A DNA stretch of 64,000 nt from Evernia prunastri (Eukaryota; Ascomycota; Lecanoromycetes; Lecanorales; Parmeliaceae): the NCBI GenBank assembly GCA_003184365.1, contig NKYR01000092.1, positions 62,001 to 126,000 on the forward strand, read 5' to 3'. The notes beneath the pieces were generated by a model. It saw only the letters and a list, made by a program, of their open reading frames with translations, had not been told where the DNA came from and made no database searches. The position numbers and the translations under genes were made by a program. The first letter of the stretch is position 1. Each line of letters opens with the position of its first letter. Below, one piece after another: positions 23,478-34,830 of the stretch.

Positions 23478-24479
23478 ATGGTAAGGTGGAATTACCTTGT
23501 CGGAAGCTATCTGAGCCCGACCCGATGCTCTTATCAGATGTCATCCCTTACGCCTGATCACACAAAGGAAGGCTCAACCAGCCAAGGCGCTATCGTCATC
23601 ATGGATAAACCTCCCACCAGCCCGAAAACACTCAGCCCCTATGGGGACTTGTCAATCTTTCCTCGCGAAGTTCGAGATGAGATCTACAGACAAGTTCTCC
23701 CCGCGAAGAACAGGGCCTTCTACTCAGACTCCATCGTCAGACCTGCTCTCTACGATACACTCGAGAACTTCTTGCCACGGTGGATCGCGTCGGACCTTTG
23801 CATCCTTCGCCTGTCAAAAGCCATCAGCGACGAAGCCATGTCGATCCTATACTTGGAGGGAACCTTTTACTTTCCTTTGGGCCCAAGTGATTACTTACAA
23901 CCGAACGCCGCTATCACAAACCGCATGATGAGCGTTCATTTCTGGTTCAACATGCCATTTGATGATTATCCCAACAGATTTTGTTCCCCTGAACCAGGTC
24001 CGTTACTTTGGTTCCAGGGAGATACCATTACGAGAAAGTCTATTGAAATTGTGGTGAACCTGTATAGATGGTCGGGAGATGTCACCGAGTTGACAAGATC
24101 ACCTCTGATTCCATCGCTCAAGAAGTTGACAGGTTTCGAAACCGTGACACTGGGGCTCTATACCATTTCAGACCAGTATTGCCCACCTAAAGGGACTACT
24201 AAAGCGACGAAGAAAATGTGGTCTGATGCTGAGGAATGGGAAAAGTTGTATGCAGGGTTCGAACCTTTGTTCCATATATTGAGCAAAGAGCTCGAACCTA
24301 GTCTAGGATGTAGTAGCGCGATGAGCGAACTCACAGCTGGAGAGTATGGACTTCGAATGGACGGGAAACGCCATATCGTATTCCACCCAAGGTCCGCAAC
24401 CTCCAAGGCGAAGAGAGACGCAGCGAACATGGAGAAATCCAAGAGTACCAAGGGGATCGAGCAAGGACACGAACCATGA
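23478..24479 (+). CDS. Fungal F-box-like / 2EXR-type protein of unknown function
   Basis: A single-exon frame. The central feature is LSIFPREVRDEIYRQVLP, the pattern of the short fungal F-box-like or 2EXR domain, followed by ILRLSKAISDEAMSILY, which is typical of such proteins. The rest is a globular region and a basic C-terminus rich in Lys and Ser. Start choice is uncertain: ATG 23478 is followed directly by GTAAGG, which looks like a splice donor, so translation may really start at ATG 23538 or 23601. The predicted length is 333, 313 or 292 aa accordingly. No enzyme motif is seen. The family is often expanded in Pezizomycotina and mostly uncharacterised. Confidence 0.72.
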   Translation: MVRWNYLVGSYLSPTRCSYQMSSLTPDHTKEGSTSQGAIVIMDKPPTSPKTLSPYGDLSIFPREVRDEIYRQVLPAKNRAFYSDSIVRPALYDTLENFLPRWIASDLCILRLSKAISDEAMSILYLEGTFYFPLGPSDYLQPNAAITNRMMSVHFWFNMPFDDYPNRFCSPEPGPLLWFQGDTITRKSIEIVVNLYRWSGDVTELTRSPLIPSLKKLTGFETVTLGLYTISDQYCPPKGTTKATKKMWSDAEEWEKLYAGFEPLFHILSKELEPSLGCSSAMSELTAGEYGLRMDGKRHIVFHPRSATSKAKRDAANMEKSKSTKGIEQGHEP

Positions 24480-25400
24480 AGGAAACAATCTGAGACCGTG
24501 CGTACCATGACCTGGTAGTCGATGGGTAACAGGACCAACGACACTGCAGGGTTCGCTCGTTGGCGATAGCACACAGCTTTCACTTTGCAGCCTGCCACAC
24601 ATATCAGCAATTTTCAACTTGAAAGCTATAGCGCTTTCATACTCCCGTGCCAGATTTTGTTACGGTTCCTACCCAATCTCAGCCAATGTCGGCTGTCCCA
24701 CTACGGCTGTGCAACTTTGGCGTAAACACCATAGAGTTATAGTCAACAGAGCGAAACCAAAATCGAGGCCGTGTTCGACGGGAAACAGTGCGTTCGCTAA
24801 TTCTCTATCAAACATGTGATTGTGTGAAGTCCCACGACCTGCACTAGTACACCGCCTCTGCACCCGGACCTTCCTCCAAGTCCTTGATATAACAACACGG
24901 CATGTCTCGACATCCTTTCCTACCCACGAAACTCGGAATCCAACACCCACCCTGATCAACCCTTATGCCCTCCCTCCGTGCCTTTCTCCACGCTATCTTC
25001 CCATGAAACGATCCGCGTATCTGCCGATCCTCGTCCCCCTGAGCCGACCAGCACCGACATCCTGCGCGCCCTTTGCTTTCCCTCCCTCCTTTACGTTATG
25101 TCAATACTACCCTAAACCAGACCTTGTCGTAGCATCTTCGGGGTAGCGCTGTTGCCAGCTGCATAAATAGATGGATCGACCTTTGCGGTCAGCGCGGCCT
25201 CGGGTGCTGCAGGCAGGTTGACCGGATCTGATGTGTTAGAGGTGAGTTTGTCGTGTCGAGGGGAGGAAAGAGGGAGAAGAGAAGGAAGAGAGGAGGGAAG
25301 GAGAGAAGAATGGAAAGTAAAGAAAGCTTCATCTTTCGAATAATCACTCTCCAGCGTCTCCATCCGATCCATCCCATCCCGGAGCATTCAAACATTACAG

Positions 25401-25435
25401 ATCCGATCCGATCCGATCCGATCCGATCCGATCCG
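25401..25435. repeat. Microsatellite (ATCCG)7
   Basis: Seven perfect tandem copies of ATCCG, read directly from the sequence, at the edge of the GA-rich tract. Confidence 0.95.
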
Positions 25436-26191
25436 TCATCGTCTCGAAACGGCCCAGCAGGCAAGCGCTCGCTCGCTCGCTCCCGGCTCTGAGCAAGCAA
25501 GGAGGACAGGAAGCGAGCGAGGTGGGAAAGAAAATGTCTCGGTGGTCGCATGTTCTTGGGGTTGATCGGGGTAGGGGATGAGTGAGGGGGAGGGTGTGGC
25601 AAGGAAGGGTTTGAGGGTGGGAATAGTGATGGGGGTGGTGGTTGAGAATGGGGGTGGGGATGGGAATGGGGATGGGTGGTGATGGGGTGCTGGTTGATGG
25701 ATATAGATGGGATGGGATTGTGTGAAGAGAGGGGGGAGAGGGGAGAATGAAGAGAGAGAAGAGAGGAAAAGGGGAGGAGAGAGGGGGACAGAGTGGAGAA
25801 TGGAAGGGAGCGGGGAGAAGAGAGGGGGAGGGAGTGATGAGAAAGAGAATGCTCGCGCTGGGTTGATCAATGCTATAGCTCGCACGCTTCTGGGCCCATA
25901 TGCTGCGGCGGGAGTTCTCCGTCTCTCTATTTTAGTACTCTGCTCTGCTGCTGCTGCTGCTGCTTCTCTACCCTCTTCATTCCGCTTTCCTCCCCTACTC
26001 CCGCTTTCCTCCCCCCGCTTTCCTCCTCCTCTCCTTTCCTCTCCTCTCCTCTCTTCTTAGCCCCGCTTTCCTCCCCTCCTCCCCGCTCCCCTCTTCTCCT
26101 CCCCGCTCAGTTCGTCAACATCACGCGAACAACACTGCTACCGCGATTGCTAGGACCAACATCGTAGCCCCGAGCTTTGGGCCTCAAGTCG

Positions 26192-26219
26192 CTCACTCAC
26201 TCACTCACTCACTCACTCA
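26192..26219. repeat. Microsatellite (CTCA)7
   Basis: Seven perfect CTCA units inside the CT-rich part of the gene-poor region. Confidence 0.93.
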
Positions 26220-28288
26220 GCCAGCCAACTTTTTTTTGCCGCCAACAGATCTACAGCCCCTTCTGCCCCTCCCCCTCCCTCGCCTTGCTCTTCCCCTTGT
26301 CTATGCTCTTCGTAGCGCGCTGTAGAAGCGGGTGGATGGTCGTGATCTGAATCAGACACTCCTCTTTCCTCCCACTCCCTTCACTCCCACTCCTTTCCCC
26401 CCCACTCCTTCCCCTCCCGCTCCTCCAGCCGCAACCCTCCTGTCCTTGACAACCAGTCCGTCATCCTACACACCGCCCCCGCAGCAACCGCGTCGCCTCT
26501 CGCTACTATCCTTGCCTGGGAAAATACTACGCACGGGCCGTCCTTGCAATCGTACCCTCCCTTCAACGTACGCCAACCCTTTCCGCCACGTCGCTCCCCG
26601 CCACGCGCTATGTTCGGCATTTACCTGCTCTGCCAACATCTCGTCTGTCCGCTGGGGTTAGATCCGCCCATTCGTCCAGCCAGGCTACTTTTCTCTTTCC
26701 CGCCAGATGCACTAGAGCGCCTGGAAGGCCGTGCAGAGCCAGAGCGTGATTCGCACGTCTGCGCTCAGAGATGGGAGCCCCCCTTTTTTCCCCTGACGCC
26801 GGCAATGGATTCTGAGGCGTCGGCTGGACGCGGCGGCTGAGACGGAGCGGAAGCCGCGAGGCGTGAGGGAGGGGCACTGTGTCGATGGTCGGGACGGGAG
26901 AGGCGGTGTTGGAGAAGAGTGGGGTGGGGTGGCTGGATGATATATGTGCTGGTGGGTGTGAGAGGCGGTAGCTGCAGAGCGCTTTGAGGGTGGATGTGGA
27001 ATCGGGCGTGGGCGTGGGTCGCACGTGGCTTGCGAGGCGGCTGGGAGGTCGGTAATTGCGTGCCGGGTCGCGGTGTCGGAGGGGCGTTTCTTCGGCCCCG
27101 TTCTGCGGAAGGGGGGATGGTGGTACGTCAGGGTTGGGGGTGGGGTCGGCAGCGCGGGATGTGATTCCTGTGACGTTTTTGGCTGCGGTGTTGACGTGGG
27201 CTGGATGTATTCCTTTTGGCTCTCTCTCTCTCTCTTTGGGAATGGGGCGTTTGAAGCCCCAGCTGGCGTCCTGGGAGGGTTGAGGGGCGGTCCCCCCCCC
27301 CAGGATGGGAATCCGTTTTGTTGTATCGTCCCTCATTTTCAGGACGAACGTAGGAAGGGAAGGGAAGGTTGCTAGCTAGTTCGTGGCATCGTTGGTGGTT
27401 CTGACATCGATAGGAGTATCGATACGGTGGCTGGTCGTACGGAGGGTCAGTTGGTGTGGTCGTATAGCATGATAGAATCCGCAGACTGAAGTCGGTCCGG
27501 AGAATAAATGGCTCTATCGGCCCTGGTGACGTCCAGCATGGCGAACATTAGCAGTCAAGGACCTCGAGAGGTGGAAGGTCTGCGATGTCTCCTTGGCATT
27601 GGAGACAAGGCGTCTCTTGTCGCCTGTTGCATCTGTCGCGTGGTTCGGTTCTCGACGAAAGGGCATTTGCTTTTTGTTTTTTTTATGAAGACGGAGATCG
27701 CTGCTGCTGGTGGGGGAAATGTTCCTAGCAACGGCAGCGGCACTGCCTTGTGAGTCTCTGTACATCGAGTCCTCTGTGGAGACAGGGCGGAGTCGAACAT
27801 CGCGAGGGCTGCAATGACGTTTGTTAGGAAGCACGCAGCGAGATCAACTGATGGGTAGTATCTCATACGAGTACCTTCTCAAGTCCTACGCACAGTGAAG
27901 ATGTGCCAAGCCGGAACTCTGCAGACAAGGAAAATGACAACAACGACGAGGTCGTACCACATAGAGGAAAATAGTGTAGGTAGAACGGGCTTCAGCGTGT
28001 ATTTGATCTACTTGAGCGATAAGAGACGGGGCAAGATTGTTGGCTCACAGCGATGGGCTGCTCTTCGCAAGAGGCCGCCTTCAGGCGACAGCAATGTTGA
28101 ATCTGTTTGGCTCAGGATGTCCACATTTCATTCCCCCTTTCCATTCTAGCTTTCTCTGTCGTGACTCTTTCCGTGCCGCTGGGTTCCCATTTTGTTCCGC
28201 CCGGAAAGCGGTGGGCGCAACGCTATCGGTCCCTGTAACCTTGGCGGGCCTTACACCCCCCGTGGTGCGTTCGTAGTTCTCTTTCGGA

Positions 28289-29159
28289 CTACCTTTGCTC
28301 TCTTGACCTGGACGGCTCTCCACCCCCGGGCATATTCTCCGGGGCTCTTGGCCCCACCATCCAATCTTCCATAGCCAGCCATTCGCTCCAGCTTTTCTCG
28401 GCCGCCTCAATCTCTGCGATGATGGGCCCTTGGAGCGGCCGCATGAAGGGCACCGACTCCATCGGCAGCATGTCATAATCTCTCTTCACGCTCGCCCATC
28501 CGCCACTCTTGGCCGCAAAAAGGTAATTCCTCCGCTCTTGCTCATGTAGAGGGCCGACGCCCGTGGCCCAGTCGTCACCGAAGAAGCCATGTAGAACGCC
28601 AGGAAAGTCGAGGCCCGTGACGACGAGGCGACGAAGGTAGGGTATGAGTGAGACTGATGTATGTGATTGATTGAGCGGAGGGGCAGGTTGGCCAATTGAG
28701 CCGCCTAGGTGTGGTCGTGGTGGGGTGCCCGGTATTGGATTCGTAGGTCGCTGGTTGGGTAGATGGATGTTGACGAATGCGGCGACTGCTTGGACTTGGG
28801 CGCTCTGTTGCGAATGGTCGACGAAGTAGCGTTGGCAGGATTGATATTTGGGGTACCATTCGAAGATGTCGAACTATGTGGGCATAGTAAGCGGATGGCT
28901 GGGTGACAAGGATAGAGGGTGGAGGTAGTACTTGAGGGTTACTCGCTTGGGGCCGTTGACCCTGGTCTGGGGTAAGATCGGAGGTGGCGGCGCGCTGGAA
29001 AGTCTGATGTACTTCGCCGTCCGAGCCTCGGGGAAAGTCCATGAGGCCTTGGACAATTGATTCAGTCAGCGAGGTGGCTTGTAATTGCGGTTGACACGCC
29101 TTACCAAAGCTTGATGTCTCACTTCTACCGCTATTACCGCTTCTCTCACTGCCCTCCAT
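28289..29159 (-). CDS. Conserved ascomycete protein of unknown function
   Basis: The large last exon (28873-28289) reads FDIFEWYPKYQSCQRYF, then SLIPYLRRLVVTGLDFPG, GFFGDDWATGVGPLHE, RNYLFAAKSGGWASVK and SQ-free WSEWLAMEDWMVGPRAPE. I recognise this as a strongly conserved ascomycete sequence type but cannot name a function. ATG 29159 starts a short Ser/Gly-rich exon. An intron near 29049-29104 (GTAAGG..CAAG) is likely. The second intron ends at 28874 (CATAG); its donor is either GTACTA in the frame continuous with exon 1, or GTAACC in the overlapping frame. The overlapping frame of exon 2 (TFPEARTAKYIRL..., GPKRVTLKY) looks more protein-like than the phase-consistent one, so the N-terminal third is uncertain. 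No transmembrane or catalytic motif is seen. Confidence 0.7.
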
Positions 29160-30844
29160 ACTTTCTGAGGTTGGGGGGAAATATAGCGGTCAGGGCTGGT
29201 GGCGATATTTGATAGGAAGCTACCTTAAGGTATGGTTTAGACGTCGGTTTGGTGCTTTGAAAGAGTGGAGCCGCAAGGATGGCGGTTTCGTACTCGTTCC
29301 CCCCCCCCCCTAACGTCTAGGAGCTTGACGCGTCAGAAGTCAGGAAGGCGAGTGAATTAAGTATTATTATTAATTCGCTATCACTACTGTCAGGGTTCAA
29401 TGATGAACAACTGCCGCAATAATAACAATTCTCGGACGGGGTTAACTAACTCATCAAGCGAGCGGTGAAGGCAAAGTTGAATGTGACATAGCGAGGTTAT
29501 CCATTCTTTGCTTTGTTGGTTTGCATGAGTCATGTTTTCTAATTCCATACGAGTATACCTAAGAGAAAGAGTATCGTACCGCAATTGATATATACCTAGA
29601 GTGTTGCAACCAGACCGAACGTCGTGAGGGCACTGAGGCTAAACTTGCACTTTCAATGACGATAATAATAATGTGATATAAATATTTTAATTAATTACTA
29701 CCTACTCTAAAGTATTTTATGCTTATTGACAGCGATGATGATTTGTAGTTATGCTGGTGTGTCCCAAACAATTTTAAACAATCTCTTGCATGGGACACAA
29801 GGCGGGAAACTTCAGCCAGCCCAATTTTCGCGTTTTCGCGCTTTCCCGGCAGTCATTGATCCAATGAAAAGCCGCCCTGCTTTGATACCCTTGTCCCGAC
29901 CAGGTGCCCCCCACCACTCCAGTCCCCCTTCTGCATCACTCCCAGAGTCCCAGCTACCTGACTGGTGCTATGTACACTCCCTTACATGTCCTGGGTCCCA
30001 TCGCTTCTTTTCAATCTCAGCTCGTCTTGCCTTGATCATCTGTATCAGGCAACATGCGTTTCCTGCAAACATTGCCACGGGAACGTGCGCTCTATACCCT
30101 ACAAGGCAGGTCGCACATCTGCAGGAAGACGTAAGCATGTAGGGACCAGACACCGATCCACCAAGCTGCAGATCCCATGTTGGAGCCGGGCAGTCGTAGC
30201 CGATCCCACATTCTATAATCTTTCGAGACAATACTTTACATTATTTGAAAAGTCGTCATATTCGCTGCTGGCTGCAGAGCCTGGTAAGGAGCAAAGGAAG
30301 GACGAAATCTACCGCGACGTTCTGCAGCGGCTACTCTAACCTATAAATACCGGGATCCAGCTGCGTCTCGAAAGTGGCCGCCGGTGGCGCTGTCGCACTG
30401 ATAAAGGACTCGGAAGATGGACCTGCCCTTGGGAATACCTCACACCTCGGTGTCGCTTTCACTTGAACACATGAGCAAAGATGAACGTTTCCGTTTGATG
30501 GAGCAATGACGATCAGCGTCTACTCGTTCCAAAGTCCGTGCACAGCTGACGCGTTCTAATCGTGCCGTGCACTCACTCCCAGAGGTGGCACGAATGACAC
30601 CATGCCATGTCGCTTCTGGAATTTGGAGTATGTGAGATTAAGACTTGTATCATGTATGACATGGTTTTTTATTCTCACTCAATTGAAGTAAAGTAAAGTA
30701 GGAAGGAGCTTGCTGGCGGCTTTGGTCCACCCCGCGGTCAGCCGAGGTCAAACGTCATCCTGAATCTGCTGGAAAGATTTCAGTGAATTCCTTCCTTCTT
30801 ATCAAAGAATTCCATGTGATCTAGATTACCAGCACTTCCTCACT
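29160..30844. other. Intergenic region, AT-rich patches, no gene seen
   Basis: Divergent promoter region between the conserved minus-strand gene and the aldo-keto reductase. It includes AT-rich stretches near 29345-29385 and 29655-29720 and a C10-type run near 29300. Small open frames at 29726-30339 have no protein character. Confidence 0.5.
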
Positions 30845-31955
30845 ATGGCAGGCAAATCGATTACCTTGGGCTCTCGTATCAAGGTGCGCCATGCTCCAGC
30901 CTGTCCCAGAAAATAGGCTAAAAGACCACATCAGCTTGCCAATGGCCAAAGCATGCCACAAATCCATCTTGGAGTGTACTTGACATCTGGTAACGAGACG
31001 GTCAATGCTGTTAAATGGGCCCTCGAAGTGAAGATTAGATGTGTACCATGACTCGAGGAAGGAGACTCTGCTGACGACGCTTTCAGGCTGGTTACAGAGC
31101 GTAATGTGGCAAGATCTGCATATAGGGCGATCACATGACTGACACGTCCTAGCATCGATTCGGCGCAAATGTACCGTAACGAACGCGAAGTTGGATCATC
31201 TATCCTAGCGTACATTTCGAGTCCTAGCAACACGTCTTCTCTGAAAAGAGAAGACATACATTTCACCTCCAAACTCGCATCCAACACTTCCTACGATGCG
31301 GCAAGAAAGTCCATTAAACAGTCGGTGAAGGAGAGTGGTCTTGGCTACATCGACCTGTTTTTATTGCACAGTCCTTATGGCGGAAAGACGAAAAGATTGG
31401 AATGCTGGAAGGCTGTCGAGGATGCCATCGAGGATGGAGAGGTGAAGAGCGGGGGAGTCAGCAACTTTGGCGTCAAGCATGTACGTCATACCATTCGCTA
31501 TTCTTTCGTCACCATAATTAGCTGTCGGCTTCGGTCAATATCTTATGCACTCGTTCTACTCGTAGATGCAAGAGCTTCTCGCATCCAAACCTCGACTGCA
31601 CCCAACCGTCAACCAGGTCGAAGTACATCCCTTCAACACTCGCACTGAGATCACCTCCTTCTGTCAAGAGCACGACATCGTCGTCGAAGCATACGCTCCG
31701 TTGGCTCGAGCCCTCCGGATGAAGCACCCGACCATCACATCGTTATCCCAGAAGTATTCGTGTACTCCAGCTCAGCTGATGGTGCGATGGAGCTTGCAGC
31801 ACGGCTTCGTGCCCTTACCTAAGAGTGTCACCAAGTCGCGCATCATTGCCAATGGGGACATTAGCGGGTTTGAAATCGACGGGGCGTACATGAAGACCAT
31901 GGACGGACTAGACGAATATTTGGTAACCGACTGGGACCCTGTGGACTGTGCTTAG
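30845..31955 (+). CDS. Aldo-keto reductase
   Basis: NAD(P)H-dependent carbonyl reductase of the AKR superfamily ((beta/alpha)8 barrel), cytosolic by absence of a signal. After splicing all four classical active-site residues are visible: Asp51 and Tyr56 (AGYRAIDSAQMYRNE), Lys89 (HFTSKLAS) and His121 (DLFLLHSP). The substrate-binding and cofactor blocks GGVSNFGVKH, PTVNQVEVHPFN and LPKSVTKSRI follow. Introns: 30884-30934, 31028-31086, 31101-31152 and 31481-31565, leaving a 14-nt exon (31087-31100) that encodes AGYR plus two bases. Predicted length 287 aa, normal for the family. The next gene is glutamate dehydrogenase, with no evident functional link. Substrate cannot be told from the sequence. 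Confidence 0.93.
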
Positions 31956-32704
31956 GGGCCGGTTGCAGGCAGTCTCATCTTTTTTTTCCCCTTGAAGCTT
32001 CCGATGTCGCTTTTGGAGGATCCATACGGTATATTTATATTCACATTACTATAAAGAATTTGACATAAGAATAAGTAATAATATATGTACTCTAGCAGTA
32101 TGGGGATGGTAGCCGCCAAGGGAATTAATTAAGAGCGGGGCCAAAGGTGGGGTGGTTGGGGGTGGGGGAGAAGCCGGAGGGGAAAGCTTTGAGGCTGACT
32201 TTAGCGGCGAAAAGGAAGTTTGAGCCAATGAAAAGCTTGGGGCTTATCGCAAACGTCAGTATATCGAGTCACGAAATTGAGATTGAAAAAGTTTTTCGCG
32301 TTGAAAAGCAAATCTATCTACTTTACCTCACGGCCATGCTTCCCCTCGGACCTTTCCCAACCAATGATGGCCAATACCATTGGACCAGCCCTGACTCCCT
32401 GGCAAAGATGCCGGCCGGGGATCGGAGATACTTCAGCCCTCACTCTCAGGCAGGCCAATTATGCTCGGGCACGAGACACGACGAGACTTTCCCATGGAGA
32501 TGCCCGCCATTACTCCATGCTCAAGCATCCATGCATGCTTAAATGCTCATGACGTTGCATTTCTTCCTTTTCACTCTGCCTCTTCATCCTCCTTATACCT
32601 ATTCATACTCAACTACCAACCTACCTACTCTTTCCACTCATTCCTGAATCTCAACCCTACAGCTACCGCTTCAGCTTCAGATTAAAGACCAAACAAAAGC
32701 AACC
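31956..32704. promoter_or_regulatory. Promoter/5' UTR region of glutamate dehydrogenase
   Basis: Contains the AT-rich 3' flank of the reductase (about 32030-32095) and a pyrimidine-rich stretch (32560-32670) just before ATG 32705, the usual fungal promoter and leader composition. No individual regulator site is claimed. Confidence 0.4.
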
Positions 32705-34335
32705 ATGTCGAATTTACCACCTGAGCCAGAGTTCGAACAGGCTTACAAGGGTACAACCCCACCTGCTCTGCACCTTGCCTTCTTTATGCAATCTCCCGCT
32801 GACACTGCCTCGCAACAACAGAGCTCGTCTCAACCCTTGAAAACTCCTCCCTCTTCAAAAAGAACCCGGAATACAAGACCGCTCTCAAGGTCGCCTCCAT
32901 CCCCGAACGAATCATTCAATTTCGAGTCGTTTGGGAAGACGACAAGGGACAAGTGCAGGTCAATCGAGGGTATCGTGTGCAGTTCAACTCCGCTTTAGGT
33001 CCATACAAGGGAGGCCTTCGCTTTCATCCTACGGTGAATCTCTCGATCCTCAAGTTCTTGGGCTTTGAGCAGATCTTCAAGAATGCTTTGACTGGCCGTA
33101 AGTATACCTACCCCCAACTCTTCGGCTTCAACTCGACACGGACAATCAATGGCTGACCTCTGGTTTTTCTAGTGAATATTGGCGGTGGTAAAGGTGGCGC
33201 GGACTTCGACCCCAAGGGCAAGTCAGACAATGAAATCCGCAAATTCTGCGTTGCCTTCATGCGAGAGCTCTCCAAACACATCGGAGCCAACACAGACGTG
33301 CCCGCGGGAGACATTGGAGTATCACCTCGTGAGATCGGATGGTTATTCGGTGCCTACAAGGCTGAGACCAAGCTGTGGGAGGGTTGCCTGACTGGAAAGA
33401 ACCTAGCGTTCGGTGGCAGCTTGATAAGGCCGGAGGCAACAGGATACGGTCTGGTCTACGTATGAGCTCCGTCTCTGAGCCGTAGGCCACTGCTGACGTC
33501 TCGCACAGTACGTCAATCATATGATACAATATGCGTCCGGCGGCAAAGAGACCTTCAAAGGCAAACGAGTCGCCATCTCCGGTTCGGGGAACGTCGCCCA
33601 GTATGCTGCCCTCAAAGCCATCGAACTTGGTGCTACCATAGTCTCCCTTTCGGACAGCAAAGGCACCATCGTTGCCGAAAGTGAGAAAGGCATCACCCCC
33701 GACGAAGTTGCCTACATTGCCGATTTGAAAGTAAAGAGAAAGCAATTGACGGAGTTGACCAGTTCGGATAGCTACAAGGGCAAGTTCAAATACATTGAGG
33801 GGGCGAGGCCATGGACGAACGTTGGCAAGATTGACGTGGCGCTGCCTTGCGCAACGCAGAATGAGGTATCGGGCGAGGAGGGACAGGCTCTGATTGACGC
33901 CGGCGCGAAGTTCATTGCTGAGGGAAGCAACATGGGTTGCTCACAGGAGGCGATTGGTATCTTCGAGAAGCACAGGAAGGAGAAGAAGGGCGAGGCCATC
34001 TGGTATGGACCAGGTACGTCAGAATTACATTCCCTCAACGAGAAGAGCTGTTTCTGATATGCGTCTCGATCACAGGCAAAGCAGCCAATGCAGGCGGTGT
34101 TGCCGTCTCCGGTCTTGAAATGGCCCAGAACTCCCAACGTATAGCTTGGACGTCCGAGGAAGTTGACAACAAGTTGAAGAGCATCATGGAGTCTTGCTTC
34201 AAGAACGGTCTGGAGACTGCAAAGGAATACGTGGAGCCAGCGGAGGGAGAGTTCCCAAGTCTAGTCGCCGGGAGTAACATTGCTGGATTCTCCAAAGTCG
34301 CTGCTGCAATGCATGCGCAGGGCGATTGGTGGTAA
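32705..34335 (+). CDS. gdhA: NADP-specific glutamate dehydrogenase
   Basis: Catalyses reductive amination of 2-oxoglutarate with ammonium and NADPH to glutamate, the main route of ammonium assimilation in fungi; cytosolic. The spliced protein is 457 aa, standard for the hexameric fungal enzyme. It shows GPYKGGLRFHP, the active-site block NIGGGKGGADFDPKGKSDNE (catalytic-region Lys at about residue 114), DVPAGDIGVSPREIG, and the dinucleotide fold GSGNVAQYAALKAIELGATI with SDSKG. It ends in a helical C-terminus (SLVAGSNIAGFSKVA). Introns: 32751-32821, 33098-33172, 33460-33508 and 34014-34075. ATG 32705 has context aaccATGt. Every splice join reproduces the family sequence. Confidence 0.96.
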
Positions 34336-34830
34336 AAATAAAAAGAGAGGGAGATGAAAGGAAAATACTGGGGTAGATGGAGGGTGGACGCCGTGTGAAA
34401 AGTAGTGATGTGTGTTTGAGTGAAGGAGCGATTGTATATAGCTAGGTACCTACTTATGAAATTGGGAAAATCAAATCAATATGCCACTATTAGCCTACTG
34501 CCTTGTACCTTGTACTGCCGCTAGGTAAATAATGACTTGGACATTAAGAATGTAGATATGTCTTTCGCCGTATACCTCACTTCTACTATTATTAATTCAC
34601 GTCGCCTCGGCTTCTTCCAACCCAGAAGCCAGGACATTTTAGGCACTTGGCGTTGCTGGATAACCACGAGTCAAGTTGCAGCGCACTTTGCGATAAAATG
34701 TCCGATCAACCGTCTGATCTGCGTCTTTCCAACCAGCATATCTTAGCGTCGCACATTGATATATTTGACTTCTAAAAAAAAAAAGAACACTTACACCCTT
34801 AGTCGGTGCCCCTTGGCCCACCATTAAATC
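34336..34830. other. Intergenic region, no gene seen
   Basis: 3' flank of gdhA and short promoter of the thiolase-like gene. AT-rich, with an A11 run near 34776. Nothing else is supported. Confidence 0.45.

Larger units (their letters stand above)
24480..28288. other. 3.8 kb gene-poor region between convergent genes
   Basis: No supported protein gene. A long GA-rich run on the plus strand (about 25250-25850) gives way to CT-rich runs (about 25920-26110 and 26270-26420), with (ATCCG)7, a GCT run near 25950 and (CTCA)7. The open frames across it (for example minus 26608-27336) are biased in composition and show no domain. The opposed tracts look like two back-to-back promoter or 5' UTR regions, so unannotated non-coding transcripts or highly split genes are possible. 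Confidence 0.5.

Noticed and set aside
26608..27336. Long minus-strand open frame (242 codons)
   Set aside because: Composition is dominated by Pro/Arg/Ser from biased DNA; there are no domain-like blocks, and other frames across the same DNA are also open.
29726..30339. Plus-strand frames upstream of the aldo-keto reductase
   Set aside because: No motif, no family likeness and AT-rich surroundings; nothing to support a gene.
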